Origin: an uncultured Sutterellaceae bacterium
GTDB taxonomy: Bacteria; Pseudomonadota; Gammaproteobacteria; Burkholderiales; Burkholderiaceae_F
NCBI GenBank assembly: GCA_947253615.1
Contig: CAMYAA010000003.1
Coordinates: forward strand, 1-16,822
DNA length: 16,822 nucleotides
Direction: 5' to 3'
Part shown: positions 1-7,862 of the stretch, in pieces
How positions within the stretch are numbered: the first letter of the stretch is position 1
Layout: each line of letters begins with the position of its first letter
Made by a program: the position numbers and the translations under genes
The notes under the pieces: generated by a model
What the model saw: only the letters and a program-made list of their open reading frames with translations
What the model was told of the DNA's origin: nothing
Database searches by the model: none

Positions 1-48
1 TCTACACACTGCATATCGTCGGCAGCGTCAGATGTGTATAAGAGACAG
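1..48 (+). other. Nextera read-1 adapter (non-biological)
   Basis: This is synthetic sequence left by Tn5 tagmentation library preparation. Positions 1-7 are the end of the i5 flow-cell arm, 8-15 read ACTGCATA (a standard Nextera i5 index), 16-29 are the read-1 primer part, and 30-48 are the 19-bp Tn5 mosaic end finishing in AGAGACAG. Genomic sequence starts at 49. Confidence 0.98.
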
Positions 49-176
49 ATTCATGCTAGGGTGATGTTGTCCTTCGACTAGCAAAGCGTGTGCCTTCAAA
101 AGGGAAATGAGTGTTCGATCATTTCTGGAGATCCCGGCACCGTCTTTAAACGTGAATCCGTGGAAAGTTAGTATTC

Positions 177-2195
177 ATGGAAGAACTCATTTATGGGGTT
201 TGGAAAGGCCAGGTGTTCGACAATCGACGTCGATCAGAACCCGTCGTGCCTTCCGATCTTAACCTCGAGGATTTAGTCAGTTTCAACCCCGGTAACCCCG
301 TCGGTGGTGTCATTGGTCCTCATGGTTTTTTAATCTTAGACAATCGTCTAACGTTGTTGGAGTTATTACTCCACTTCTATAAGCGCGTCACAGAATTGAG
401 CTGTGGGCGCTGTAGCCCTTGTCGTATTGGGGCTCCCGATATTTACGAAGCCTTAGCCGCGGTGAGTCGCGGTGAGAGCGACGGGGTTGACTGGGATCGT
501 ATACTCTTAACGGCCCAACAAATGCGTGATTCGAGCTTATGTGGGATTGGGTTAACGACCCCAGTGCCCTTTATCGAGGCGATGACGCATTTTCCGAATT
601 TGATTAAAGAAGCGCCTTTAGCCCCGACCCTCTTTCAGGACTTCTATGGGGTGGCCACGGCCCCCTGTATTGAAGCGTGTCCCGCGCACGTGAACGTGCC
701 GCGCTATATCGACTACATCAAAGACGGTCATCCGGAGATGGCCACGGCCGTGTTGCTCGAGCATTATCCCTTGGTGGGCTCGTGCGGTCGTGTGTGCGTT
801 CGCCCGTGTGAAAAAGCGTGCGTTCGCGCTCAGGTGGATCAACCCGTCGCGATTAAGGATTTGAAACGCTTTGCGGCGGACCATGCGGGCGGCTCCATGG
901 GTGAGCTTTTTGAAGGCGTCAAGGTTCCCTTAGAAACCCCCGTTACGAAACACGTAGCGGTCGTTGGGGCGGGCCCTGCGGGGTTAACCTGCGCCTATCA
1001 CTTATTGCGTCGTGGTCATAAAGTGGACATTTTCGAGTCGCAAGAGGGCGCGGGCGGCATGGCCCGATTGGGCATTCCTGAGTACCGTTTAGAAAATGGC
1101 TTTTTGGACGGTGAAGCCGATGTGCTTCAGAACTTAGGGGCTCGCTTTTATTACGGTAAGACCTTGGGCCGTGACTTTAATGTCTCCCAATTGTTGAACT
1201 CTGGCTATCAAGCGGTGTTCTTGGGCCTAGGGTGTGCCCTGGGCTCTTACTTAGGGTTACCCGAAGAATCCGAAGAAGCGCCTTTACCCGAGGGGTACTT
1301 AAAAGGGCTCGACTTCTTACTCGACGTAGAAAAAGCCCGTCGCACGGGTGTCAAGATGACGCTCGAAGGCGACGTCGTGGTCGTCGGGTGCGGTAACGTC
1401 GCCATGGACTGCTGTCGTACGGCGCGCCGCTTGGTGACGGATGATGCTCGTGTGATCGTGAGCTACCGTCGTGATCGAACTGCGGCGCCCGCGGACGCTG
1501 AAGAAATCGAGGCGGCCATTGAAGAAGGGATTGACTTCTTGTGGCAAACGGCCCCAGTGGGATTGCGTGTGGAAAACGGGCAATTAACGGGGTTACGCGT
1601 CGTGAAGATGCAGTTGGGTGAACCCAACGCGTCGGGACGTCGCTCGCTCATTCCTGTCCCGAATAGTGAATTTGTGATTCCGTGTACGCGCGTGATTGCG
1701 GCCGTGGGTCAGAAATTTGACGAATCGGTCTTTGTTCCCGAGGATGAGATTGAATTAACCAAGCGCGGCACGATTGCTGTGGACAATTTGTTCCGCACAT
1801 CGCGCATGGGTGTCTTTGCCGGGGGCGACGCCGCAGCGGGGCCAACCACTTTGATTCAAGGGATGGCCGAAGGGGAAATTGCCGCCACGGCCATTCATGA
1901 GTATTTAATGACGGAAGGACGTGCGTTTGTGGCCCGTCGCCGCATGAGTGACATGATTACGACGGGGCATTGGCTCGAGGACTGTGTCGCGGAAAAGGCG
2001 CCGCTCTTTAAGCCGCGTCAGAAAATCCGTCAATTACCCGCCGCCGAGCGTGTTAAGGGCTTTGAGGAAGTGGAATTGGGCTTTACGCCAACGCAAGCGT
2101 GGGAAGAAGCCAATCGTTGTATGCGTTGCTATCGTGTGTTTGGGGTAAGTACATTACGTCCGATCCCGGGCAAGACGGCCTTGGAGGAAAATTAA
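177..2195 (+). CDS. Hydrogenase-associated NuoF/GltD-type NAD(P)H oxidoreductase
   Basis: This is a 672-aa iron-sulphur flavoprotein that probably passes electrons between NAD(P)H and the hydrogenase encoded next to it. Residues about 40-140 match only the C-terminal 4Fe-4S part of NuoF/HydB, with ligands C76, C79, C82 and C122. The FMN- and NADH-binding domain of NuoF is absent. Residues about 160-235 form the GltD/dihydropyrimidine-dehydrogenase-type 4Fe-4S domain, with Cys at 164, 168, 203, 207, 211 and 215. An FAD Rossmann motif (GAGPAG, 264-269), an NAD(P)H-binding GxGxxA (404-409) and a C-terminal FAD motif around AGGDAAAGPTT follow. The ATG at 177 has GGAAAG nine bases upstream and an in-frame TGA at 153-155, so the missing NuoF N-terminus is not just an annotation error. 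The next gene starts after 1 nt. Chemistry follows from family knowledge; the cofactor preference (NADH or NADPH) is not visible. Confidence 0.88.
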   Translation: MEELIYGVWKGQVFDNRRRSEPVVPSDLNLEDLVSFNPGNPVGGVIGPHGFLILDNRLTLLELLLHFYKRVTELSCGRCSPCRIGAPDIYEALAAVSRGESDGVDWDRILLTAQQMRDSSLCGIGLTTPVPFIEAMTHFPNLIKEAPLAPTLFQDFYGVATAPCIEACPAHVNVPRYIDYIKDGHPEMATAVLLEHYPLVGSCGRVCVRPCEKACVRAQVDQPVAIKDLKRFAADHAGGSMGELFEGVKVPLETPVTKHVAVVGAGPAGLTCAYHLLRRGHKVDIFESQEGAGGMARLGIPEYRLENGFLDGEADVLQNLGARFYYGKTLGRDFNVSQLLNSGYQAVFLGLGCALGSYLGLPEESEEAPLPEGYLKGLDFLLDVEKARRTGVKMTLEGDVVVVGCGNVAMDCCRTARRLVTDDARVIVSYRRDRTAAPADAEEIEAAIEEGIDFLWQTAPVGLRVENGQLTGLRVVKMQLGEPNASGRRSLIPVPNSEFVIPCTRVIAAVGQKFDESVFVPEDEIELTKRGTIAVDNLFRTSRMGVFAGGDAAAGPTTLIQGMAEGEIAATAIHEYLMTEGRAFVARRRMSDMITTGHWLEDCVAEKAPLFKPRQKIRQLPAAERVKGFEEVELGFTPTQAWEEANRCMRCYRVFGVSTLRPIPGKTALEEN

Positions 2196-2196
2196 G

Positions 2197-4038
2197 ATGA
2201 CCGAGACGTATCCTGATTTACCCATGGTCTCCGTGACGATTAATCGTAAGACGATTATGGTGCCCGAAGGCACCTCGCGTATTCAAGCGATTCGTTTGGC
2301 GGGCGAATTTGTCCCGACGCTCTGTGAATTCTATGAGCGCAATCACCATCCAGGGACTTGTCGCGTTTGTATTGTCGACGTGACGGGGCCTGACGGTAAA
2401 ACGCAATGTGTCACGTCATGTGATACGCGTGTGGTTGCCAACGAAACCATTGTCACCAAGAGTGCGACCTTGCGTGATGCACGCAAGCGTCAAGTGGAAC
2501 ATATTTTTGACGATCACTGTGAAGCGTGTCATAACTGTGCACGCCACGGGATGTGCGAACTTCAAGACGTCGCTCGTGAAGTGGGCTTATCCCTCGAAAC
2601 GAAAAGCGGTCGTCGTTTAACGCGCAGTGCCGATCGTGATTTCTCGGCGCCCGCGTTAGTCTTTACGCCCGATCGTTGTATTCGCTGCTTACGCTGTGTG
2701 GACGTTTGTCGAGAAATGCATGGCATTGGTGCGATTACGGTCGAAGGCGTCGGTACCGATATTCATATTGGTTTTGACGGTGGCGCTTGGGGCGACTCGG
2801 ATCGCTGTATTCAGTGCGGTCAATGTGCCAAGATCTGTCCGACTGGGGCGCTCGCTGAGAAGTCGGCCGTGGACGATGTGCTTGAATATTTGGACGATCC
2901 AGAGATTGTCACGGTCATTCAAATTGCGCCTGCGGCGCGTTTGGGCGTGGCTCAAGGGGCGCCCGACAAAAATGACGAAGGAAAACTTCGTGCGGCCTTT
3001 AAGCAATTAGGGGCGGATTTTGTCATGGATACTCGTTGGGCGGCGGACGTGACGATTATGGAAGAGGCCACCGAACTCGCTGAGCACTTAACCGCGTATT
3101 TTGAAAAACACGGCACCGTCGAAGGGGCCCCCACGTTCTTCACCTCGTGCTGTCCAGCCTGGGTCAATCACGTGGAAAAGAGCGAACCCGATATGATGAG
3201 TCATCTCTCGAGTACGCGTAGTCCTCAGGCGATTTTTGGGGCCTTGGCGAAACACTACTTGCCCAAGATTAAGGGGATTGATCCGAGTCGCATTCGTGTG
3301 GTCTCGGTCATGCCTTGTACGGCGAAGAAAGATGAGGCGGCGCGTTCCACCTTGCGTTTTGATGACACGCAATACCCCGAAACCGATCGCGTGTTAACCG
3401 TGCGTGAAGTGAGTGAATTGTGGTCTCGTCGTGGGATTCGTTGGTCGCGCTTAAAGCCTATGGAGGCCGATTCGCCCTTAATGAGTGAAACCTCAGGGGC
3501 TGGTCAGCTCTTTGGGGCGACGGGCGGGGTACTGGAAGCGGCCCTTCGTACGTTAGTGCATTTAACGGGGGGAACCTTACCCGCACGTCCGGTTTTTGAA
3601 GCGGTTCGCGGGATGGAGGGCATTCGTGAAGCGAGTGTAGAAACGCCGACCTTAGGGACGGTTCGTGTGGCGGTAGCGCATACGATTCGTGCCGCGAAGA
3701 CGATAACGCAATGGGTTCGCGAAGGGACGTGTCCTTATCAATTCGTGGAAGTGATGGCCTGTCAAGGCGGGTGCTCGGGCGGGGGCGGTATGCCTCGCAC
3801 GTATACGCCGGACCATGATGCGGCGCGTCGTCAAGCGGAAAACTATGTGATTGATGAGACGTTACCGATTCGTTGTGCGCACGACAATCCCGATGTACAA
3901 CGTTTATATACGGACTATTTGGGGCATCCTGGGAGTGAATTAGCCCACCATCTGCTCCATTGCACGTACGAAAGTCGTCATCGTGAAAAGGCAAAACCCT
4001 CGATTGAAGCGTTACGAGCGAAGTTAAAACTGCTCTGA
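2197..4038 (+). CDS. hydA: [FeFe] hydrogenase, catalytic subunit (group A, probably A2)
   Basis: This is a 613-aa cytoplasmic enzyme that interconverts protons, electrons and H2 at an H-cluster. The N-terminal 2Fe-2S domain uses C43, C55, C58 and C71. The His-Cys 4Fe-4S site is H107, C111, C114, C120. A 2[4Fe-4S] ferredoxin domain has C161/164/167/171 and C204/207/210/214. The H-cluster motifs are all present: L1 TSCCPAW (316-322, with C318 as the likely proton-transfer Cys), L2 MPCTAKKDE (372-380) and L3 MACQGGCSGGGGMP (520-533). H-cluster ligands are therefore C319, C374, C522 and C526. A C-terminal small-subunit segment (GHPGSELAHHLLH, about 576-588) completes a full-length enzyme. It starts 1 nt after the upstream oxidoreductase gene, with AGGA just before the ATG, so translation is probably coupled. 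No maturase genes (hydE, hydF, hydG) lie in the window. In L3, Gln follows the first Cys where Pro or His is more usual. Confidence 0.96.
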   Translation: MTETYPDLPMVSVTINRKTIMVPEGTSRIQAIRLAGEFVPTLCEFYERNHHPGTCRVCIVDVTGPDGKTQCVTSCDTRVVANETIVTKSATLRDARKRQVEHIFDDHCEACHNCARHGMCELQDVAREVGLSLETKSGRRLTRSADRDFSAPALVFTPDRCIRCLRCVDVCREMHGIGAITVEGVGTDIHIGFDGGAWGDSDRCIQCGQCAKICPTGALAEKSAVDDVLEYLDDPEIVTVIQIAPAARLGVAQGAPDKNDEGKLRAAFKQLGADFVMDTRWAADVTIMEEATELAEHLTAYFEKHGTVEGAPTFFTSCCPAWVNHVEKSEPDMMSHLSSTRSPQAIFGALAKHYLPKIKGIDPSRIRVVSVMPCTAKKDEAARSTLRFDDTQYPETDRVLTVREVSELWSRRGIRWSRLKPMEADSPLMSETSGAGQLFGATGGVLEAALRTLVHLTGGTLPARPVFEAVRGMEGIREASVETPTLGTVRVAVAHTIRAAKTITQWVREGTCPYQFVEVMACQGGCSGGGGMPRTYTPDHDAARRQAENYVIDETLPIRCAHDNPDVQRLYTDYLGHPGSELAHHLLHCTYESRHREKAKPSIEALRAKLKLL

Positions 4039-4059
4039 TAGCGTCTATGAAAGCGTGAG

Positions 4060-4089
4060 CGGGAAGGGAATTCAACCCCTTCCCGTTTT
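4060..4089 (+). terminator. Intrinsic terminator of the hydrogenase operon
   Basis: A 9-bp perfect stem, CGGGAAGGG (4060-4068) pairing with CCCTTCCCG (4077-4085), has an 8-nt loop and is followed by TTTTC. It lies 21 nt after the hydrogenase stop codon. Its sequence is nearly repeated at 5189-5218. Confidence 0.85.
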
Positions 4090-4185
4090 CATTGGGTGCC
4101 TCAAATTCTACCTTTCCTTCTCACGTTAGGTTCTTTTATACTCAAACCGGAACCAACCACTGCTTTCTTGAAGGAGGAGACCAAA

Positions 4186-5163
4186 ATGGGGTTATTTTCA
4201 AGAGGACCAACGATCTCAACCATCAATTTTGTCGAGAATAGAATGGAAATTGATGGGCATGCGTTAACGTTTCCCTTGAGCTTAGCGGAGCTTGAGGCGC
4301 ATTTGGGCAAGCCAAGTCGAACGTTTGAGAAGGAAGATACCTTTCTCTATACCATGTACGTCTATGATTCGCTGGGGCTCGTTTTTGCCTTTAATCACGA
4401 TATTGGTCGGTATTTTAAGCGTTGGGACGTCTATATCGACGAAGCCCATAAAATCCAGGATTGTTACTGCTACTGCGGCGCTAAGGTTCGCCCCATCATG
4501 AAACAAACTCCGTCGGAAGTGCCTAAACATCCTTGTAAGGCCAAAATCACCTTTGAGGGTTTTGAGCCGAGTTTCATCAGTGATCGTCAAGCAGTGGGGG
4601 ACTTTAAGTTTTGGTTATGGCCGTGTGGCCATGGCGAGAGTATTACCGGGACGGTTGAACCGATTCCTTTTCCGATGTTGGTGAGCTATAGTCCCAAGCC
4701 TCAGCGTCCGAGCGCGAACTATAAGCTCAAAAATGACGTGAAAGACGCCCTTCATTTTGAGCACCTCAATTTCAAATTGGCCGTGATTCAAGTGTTAATG
4801 TACGACTTGGAAGTGCTAGAGCCTTATTTTGATCTTTATGATTTTGCCGATCAGTATCGTGGAAAACCCATTGATACGGAGAGTGAATCTGTGATTCGTC
4901 CCGTGCTCAATTTCTTTAAGAAGCTTCCCATTCCAGCGCATTTGGCCGAAAAGGTTGAAACCATCACGATGGATGGGGGCAACGAGATCTATGGCCAGTT
5001 GTGTCCACAATGGGACGGTGAAGATGATCGCTTTGATATTGATGAGGTGACTTTAGAGGACATTCGACAATTCCCGAATCTCAAGCGCATTCTTCTCATG
5101 AGTGAGTCATCGAAGGTTAAAGCGGTTTTTGAAGCGGCCGGAATTGTGGTTGAGCATCCTTAA
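4186..5163 (+). CDS. Uncharacterised protein, DUF7738/DUF6892-like
   Basis: This is a 325-aa predicted cytoplasmic protein of unknown function, with no signal peptide or membrane helix. I chose the ATG at 4186 because AAGGAGGAG (4171-4179) sits at ideal distance. A longer reading from 4096 would begin inside the preceding terminator region and adds non-conserved-looking sequence. The N-terminal part (about 10-85) reads like the compact beta-rich domain I associate with DUF7738. The C-terminal part (about 215-320), with DGGNEIYGQLCPQWDGEDD and a leucine-rich-like end, resembles DUF6892. These assignments are from memory and need a profile search. The middle holds C-Y-C-Y-C and further Cys and His residues (P-C-G-H-G), a possible but unproven metal site. 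It is transcribed away from the hydrogenase terminator and converges on the 547-aa gene. Related families are sometimes found near polymorphic-toxin immunity genes, but no toxin is visible here. Confidence 0.72.
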   Translation: MGLFSRGPTISTINFVENRMEIDGHALTFPLSLAELEAHLGKPSRTFEKEDTFLYTMYVYDSLGLVFAFNHDIGRYFKRWDVYIDEAHKIQDCYCYCGAKVRPIMKQTPSEVPKHPCKAKITFEGFEPSFISDRQAVGDFKFWLWPCGHGESITGTVEPIPFPMLVSYSPKPQRPSANYKLKNDVKDALHFEHLNFKLAVIQVLMYDLEVLEPYFDLYDFADQYRGKPIDTESESVIRPVLNFFKKLPIPAHLAEKVETITMDGGNEIYGQLCPQWDGEDDRFDIDEVTLEDIRQFPNLKRILLMSESSKVKAVFEAAGIVVEHP

Positions 5164-5188
5164 AGTAAAGGGGCACTAAACAAAGAAG

Positions 5189-5218
5189 AGCGGGAAGGGC
5201 ATTGAAGTCCTTCCCGCT
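5189..5218. terminator. Hairpin between convergent genes
   Basis: The 10-bp perfect stem AGCGGGAAGG (5189-5198) pairs with CCTTCCCGCT (5209-5218) around a 10-nt loop. Neither strand has a long T tract: the minus strand continues CTTCTTTG and the plus strand AGTTAATT. It probably serves both the plus-strand gene ending at 5163 and the minus-strand gene ending at 5230. Confidence 0.65.
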
Positions 5219-5229
5219 AGTTAATTGGC

Positions 5230-6873
5230 CTAGTGAAGAACGCGTTTAGGTTCTTCGGGCATCTTCGCATTGGGATTGAGTTCCAAGACGTAATCGTTCC
5301 AGGAACGGGGTTCATCAAGGACGGGATGATCCATCCCGTTGGTAATCACAGGATAGTGAACCGTATAGTCGTAGAGCGGCATGAGATAGGCTTCGATTAA
5401 ATCGAGTCGATAGACCATGCTCGCTTGAGTGAGGATACTCGGCAGGCTCTTGGCATACGCTTCAAGGTCAAAGACCAAGACGTCGATGTAGGTTTGATGT
5501 TCCCCACGACGAAGACCCGCATGGGCGGCCGTGCTGCCTGACTTGCTAGCAAGGTACAGGAATAAGGCGTTCGAGGCCGCTTCCATTTTTTCGAGGAAGG
5601 CCGTTTTCTTCGCTCCGCGTAAGTCCTTGAGGGAGGATTTGCCCTCCGGGAACCATTGGCGATGCGGAATTTCAATGGTCATGGGAATGACCCCAAAATT
5701 CACGAGGTTCAGAAGTGCATAAAGATCGCCTTCACCCCAATTGGCATGAAGATTGTAGGTCGAGCTCATCACCATTTGATTCGGATCGATGCGAGCGTTG
5801 GGATTGTTAATCTTCAACTTCATCTGAAGGAGCGGCACCCCTTGGAAGGGAAGTTTGTAGCCCAGAAATTCCATTTGCTCACTGACCTTCCCATCGGGGA
5901 TGGCTCGACGATCGGTGATCTTTTCAACACGCGTCTGAATGATCTGCGAGAGCATGGTCTTGGAACCGATTTCATACTCGGCTAAGCGACGACCAGCTTC
6001 AAGCGCGTTAGGATCCTTGCTGAGGTCGTAGACTTCACTCCAAATGATCAATTCGCAAAAGATATCGTTAATCGGATTAACCCACAGACTGAATTCGTCA
6101 CGACGATAGGTCTTGCCTTCGTAACTTAAGCTCTTTTTGAGTTTAGGTTCGACCCCCACGGCAATGTCCCAATGCTCACTTAAAGATTCAGGCGCATAAC
6201 GGGCGAGTTGCTCTAATAAACAATAGTGCAGGCCCCAGTTATTCGGTAGGAACGTTAGGATGAAACGATTACGCTTACGTTCGATCGAATAGGAAAAGGG
6301 CGGATCGAGTAAAGGGGAGTTCATGTGAGCCTTAAACCAGACTTCCGCCTTGGCGATGGGCGTTTTTTTCGTGGTCACGCTTTCACGTAAAGCGCCTTCA
6401 AGCGAGAGAAAGCTGTTCCAGAAAATACGCGCTTGTTGCGCAAAGGTCGGCGAGACGGGAGCGCTTTTCTCTTGGGCGAGCTTGGCTTCGTAACGCTCGA
6501 TGATCTCGCGGTGCGATTGATATTCCGGGAAGATTTCCAGAGACTCTAAGATTTTTTCAGCCATCAGGAGTTTGTGAGTACCAAACGCTGTCGCGACAAG
6601 CTCGAGTCGCATCGCGAAGTTATTAAAGAGTTCGGGGTGCAGGTTCAGGATTTCTTCCACACGAGTGTATTGCTGGAAGCTCTCGGTTGGGCGGTTGGCT
6701 TTGGCTAAATCCCAGGCAACGCGGTTAGCGGCTTGGATGCAAATGACGAGTAGGTTTTCGGGAATATCGGTATTAATGAGTGAATAGAGAATATTGAAGA
6801 TATCGGCAAATTGCTCTTTTTCGACGAGCTCGATTGTAAGATCGATCAGTTCATCGTAGTTTTTCTTGGGCAT
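5230..6873 (-). CDS. Uncharacterised 547-aa protein with helical-repeat N-terminus
   Basis: I do not recognise this gene. The product is 547 aa, apparently cytoplasmic, with no signal peptide, membrane segment or familiar catalytic motif. Residues about 1-135 are strongly helical with alternating amphipathic segments and resemble TPR-type repeats (including a Q-Q-Y-T-R-V-E-E-I-L helix). The remainder is a mixed alpha/beta region with conserved-looking aromatic patches such as NWGEGDLYALLNLVNFG (about 380-396) and a Pro-rich C-terminus. The ATG (6871-6873) is preceded by GGGAA at 7-nt spacing. It is a single-gene unit divergent from the YbaK gene and convergent with the DUF7738/6892-like gene. 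Codon use matches its neighbours, so recent transfer is not indicated. A TPR-like front suggests a protein-interaction role, but that is inference only. Confidence 0.8.
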   Translation of the reverse strand: MPKKNYDELIDLTIELVEKEQFADIFNILYSLINTDIPENLLVICIQAANRVAWDLAKANRPTESFQQYTRVEEILNLHPELFNNFAMRLELVATAFGTHKLLMAEKILESLEIFPEYQSHREIIERYEAKLAQEKSAPVSPTFAQQARIFWNSFLSLEGALRESVTTKKTPIAKAEVWFKAHMNSPLLDPPFSYSIERKRNRFILTFLPNNWGLHYCLLEQLARYAPESLSEHWDIAVGVEPKLKKSLSYEGKTYRRDEFSLWVNPINDIFCELIIWSEVYDLSKDPNALEAGRRLAEYEIGSKTMLSQIIQTRVEKITDRRAIPDGKVSEQMEFLGYKLPFQGVPLLQMKLKINNPNARIDPNQMVMSSTYNLHANWGEGDLYALLNLVNFGVIPMTIEIPHRQWFPEGKSSLKDLRGAKKTAFLEKMEAASNALFLYLASKSGSTAAHAGLRRGEHQTYIDVLVFDLEAYAKSLPSILTQASMVYRLDLIEAYLMPLYDYTVHYPVITNGMDHPVLDEPRSWNDYVLELNPNAKMPEEPKRVLH

Positions 6874-7018
6874 GATGTGTTCCCGATCAAAAAAGGATCA
6901 TTTAAAACGGTGTCCATTAATAGTACTCGTTTGAGAGGGAAAAAGTTTGCTAATCTCTTTTATCGAAAAGCCTAATTGACCATGGGCTTACCTCCAACAT
7001 AGACCTTAAGAGAGAACG

Positions 7019-7489
7019 ATGGGTATCCAAGAAGTCAAAGCCGCCCTCGAGAACGCGGGACTCGCTCAACGTTATATTGAACTCAAGGAACGCACCGCCA
7101 CCGTCGAAGAGGCGGCTCGCGCCTTGCATTGCGATCCTGAGCAAATCGCTAAGACCATTGCCTTTAATGTCAACAATACCCCCGTGGTGATTGTGGCAGC
7201 GGGCAACACCAAAATTGACAATGCTAAATTCAAGGCCGTCTTTGGCTGTAAGGCACAAATGTTTTCGCCCGAGGAAACGCTCGAACGCGTGGGCCACGCT
7301 GTGGGGGGTGTCTGTCCCTTTGGTGTGAACCCCGAGGTGAAGATTTACCTCGATATGTCCGTGAAGCAACAAGGGACGATTTATCCTGCCGCCGGGAGTT
7401 CCAACAGCGTGCTTGAATTAACGCCCCAAGAACTCGAAACGGTATTACCCCACGCCGAGTGGGTGGATGTGACCAAACTCAAGGGTTAA
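7019..7489 (+). CDS. ybaK: YbaK/EbsC-type Cys-tRNA(Pro) deacylase
   Basis: This is a 156-aa cytoplasmic trans-editing enzyme of the YbaK/ProX superfamily. By family knowledge it hydrolyses Cys mischarged on tRNA(Pro) by prolyl-tRNA synthetase. The expected length and layout are present. The A-K-T-I-A-F strand carries the conserved lysine (K45), VVIVAAGNTKID follows, and the hallmark GHAVGGVCPFG loop is at 92-102. A YPAAGSSNSVLEL strand near the C-terminus completes the active-site cleft. An AGAGAGAA Shine-Dalgarno-like stretch lies just upstream of the ATG. It is a single-gene unit, divergent from the 547-aa gene and closed by its own terminator. The family also contains relatives acting on other aminoacyl-tRNAs, so the exact substrate is inferred. 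Confidence 0.92.
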   Translation: MGIQEVKAALENAGLAQRYIELKERTATVEEAARALHCDPEQIAKTIAFNVNNTPVVIVAAGNTKIDNAKFKAVFGCKAQMFSPEETLERVGHAVGGVCPFGVNPEVKIYLDMSVKQQGTIYPAAGSSNSVLELTPQELETVLPHAEWVDVTKLKG

Positions 7490-7500
7490 AAGTCTTATAA

Positions 7501-7527
7501 AAAGTAGGGCTTTTGGCCCTATTTTTT
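7501..7527 (+). terminator. Intrinsic terminator after ybaK-like gene
   Basis: TAGGGC (7505-7510) and GCCCTA (7516-7521) form a 6-bp stem with a TTTTG loop. It is followed by an uninterrupted T6 run (7522-7527), and the stop codon is only 12 nt upstream. Confidence 0.85.
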
Positions 7528-7649
7528 CCCTGGATTTTTTAGGCGCACAGGGCGTCTTATAAAAGATTTAGGGTTAACCCAAAAGACGATCGAAAATCGG
7601 TTGTTGAGAATGGAAAATATTTAGAAGTTCCATTTCTATGGAGCTAATT

Positions 7650-7668
7650 GATAATTGTTTTTATTAAC
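7650..7668. promoter_or_regulatory. Fur-box-like 19-mer 1
   Basis: GATAATTGTTTTTATTAAC matches the classical 19-bp Fur consensus (GATAATGATAATCATTATC) at 13 of 19 positions, counted by hand. It lies in the 437-bp non-coding stretch 7490-7926 ahead of the ferrosome-like operon, 31 bp upstream of a second Fur-like 19-mer. The region is AT-rich, so partial matches can arise by chance. Confidence 0.45.
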
Positions 7669-7673
7669 AAAAG

Positions 7674-7706
7674 TTTAAATGAAAATGAAATTGGTTTTCA
7701 TTTAAA
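7674..7706. promoter_or_regulatory. 33-bp perfect palindrome containing a Fur-like box
   Basis: Arms TTTAAATGAAAA (7674-7685) and TTTTCATTTAAA (7695-7706) are perfect 12-bp inverted repeats around a 9-bp centre. The enclosed 7681-7699 matches the 19-bp Fur consensus at 13 of 19 positions. There is no T-run or GC-rich stem as in a terminator. The size and symmetry suggest an operator for a dimeric regulator, possibly Fur, controlling the downstream metal cluster. Confidence 0.6.
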
Positions 7707-7788
7707 AGACTGATAAACAATAGCTTTTGCTCTGATAGAGTGGAATCTATCGGAATTAAAAATATTTCATCTAAATGTTATTCCGAAG

Positions 7789-7817
7789 TTGACAATAATC
7801 CCATTTTTGATTAAATT
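7789..7817 (+). promoter_or_regulatory. Candidate sigma-70 promoter of the ferrosome-like operon
   Basis: A consensus -35 TTGACA (7789-7794) is followed after 17 nt by TAAATT (7812-7817, 4 of 6 matches to TATAAT). Transcription would start near 7825 and give a leader of about 100 nt before the first gene. The Fur-like sites lie roughly 100 bp upstream of this promoter, which is not the usual place for simple repression. A second promoter closer to them may exist. Confidence 0.45.
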
Positions 7818-7862
7818 AACGATTACATTAATGCGTGTTACCAACGCAATACGCATGGTGGG

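Noticed and set aside
30-48. Tn5 mosaic end taken as a natural transposon end
   Set aside because: It is contiguous with sequencing primer and index sequence, so it comes from library preparation, not from a resident transposon.
49-81. Open frame from the insert edge ending in TAG (…HARVMLSFD), possibly the C-terminus of an upstream gene
   Set aside because: Only ten codons remain after the adapter and nothing identifies a family; chance is as likely.
3458-4075. 205-codon minus-strand ORF opposite the hydrogenase
   Set aside because: It is the antisense shadow of a strongly conserved coding region, with low-complexity Arg/His/Ser/Pro content.
4096-4185. 30-residue N-terminal extension of the 325-aa protein
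   Set aside because: It begins just after the terminator stem and has no ribosome site, whereas ATG 4186 has AAGGAGGAG at ideal spacing.
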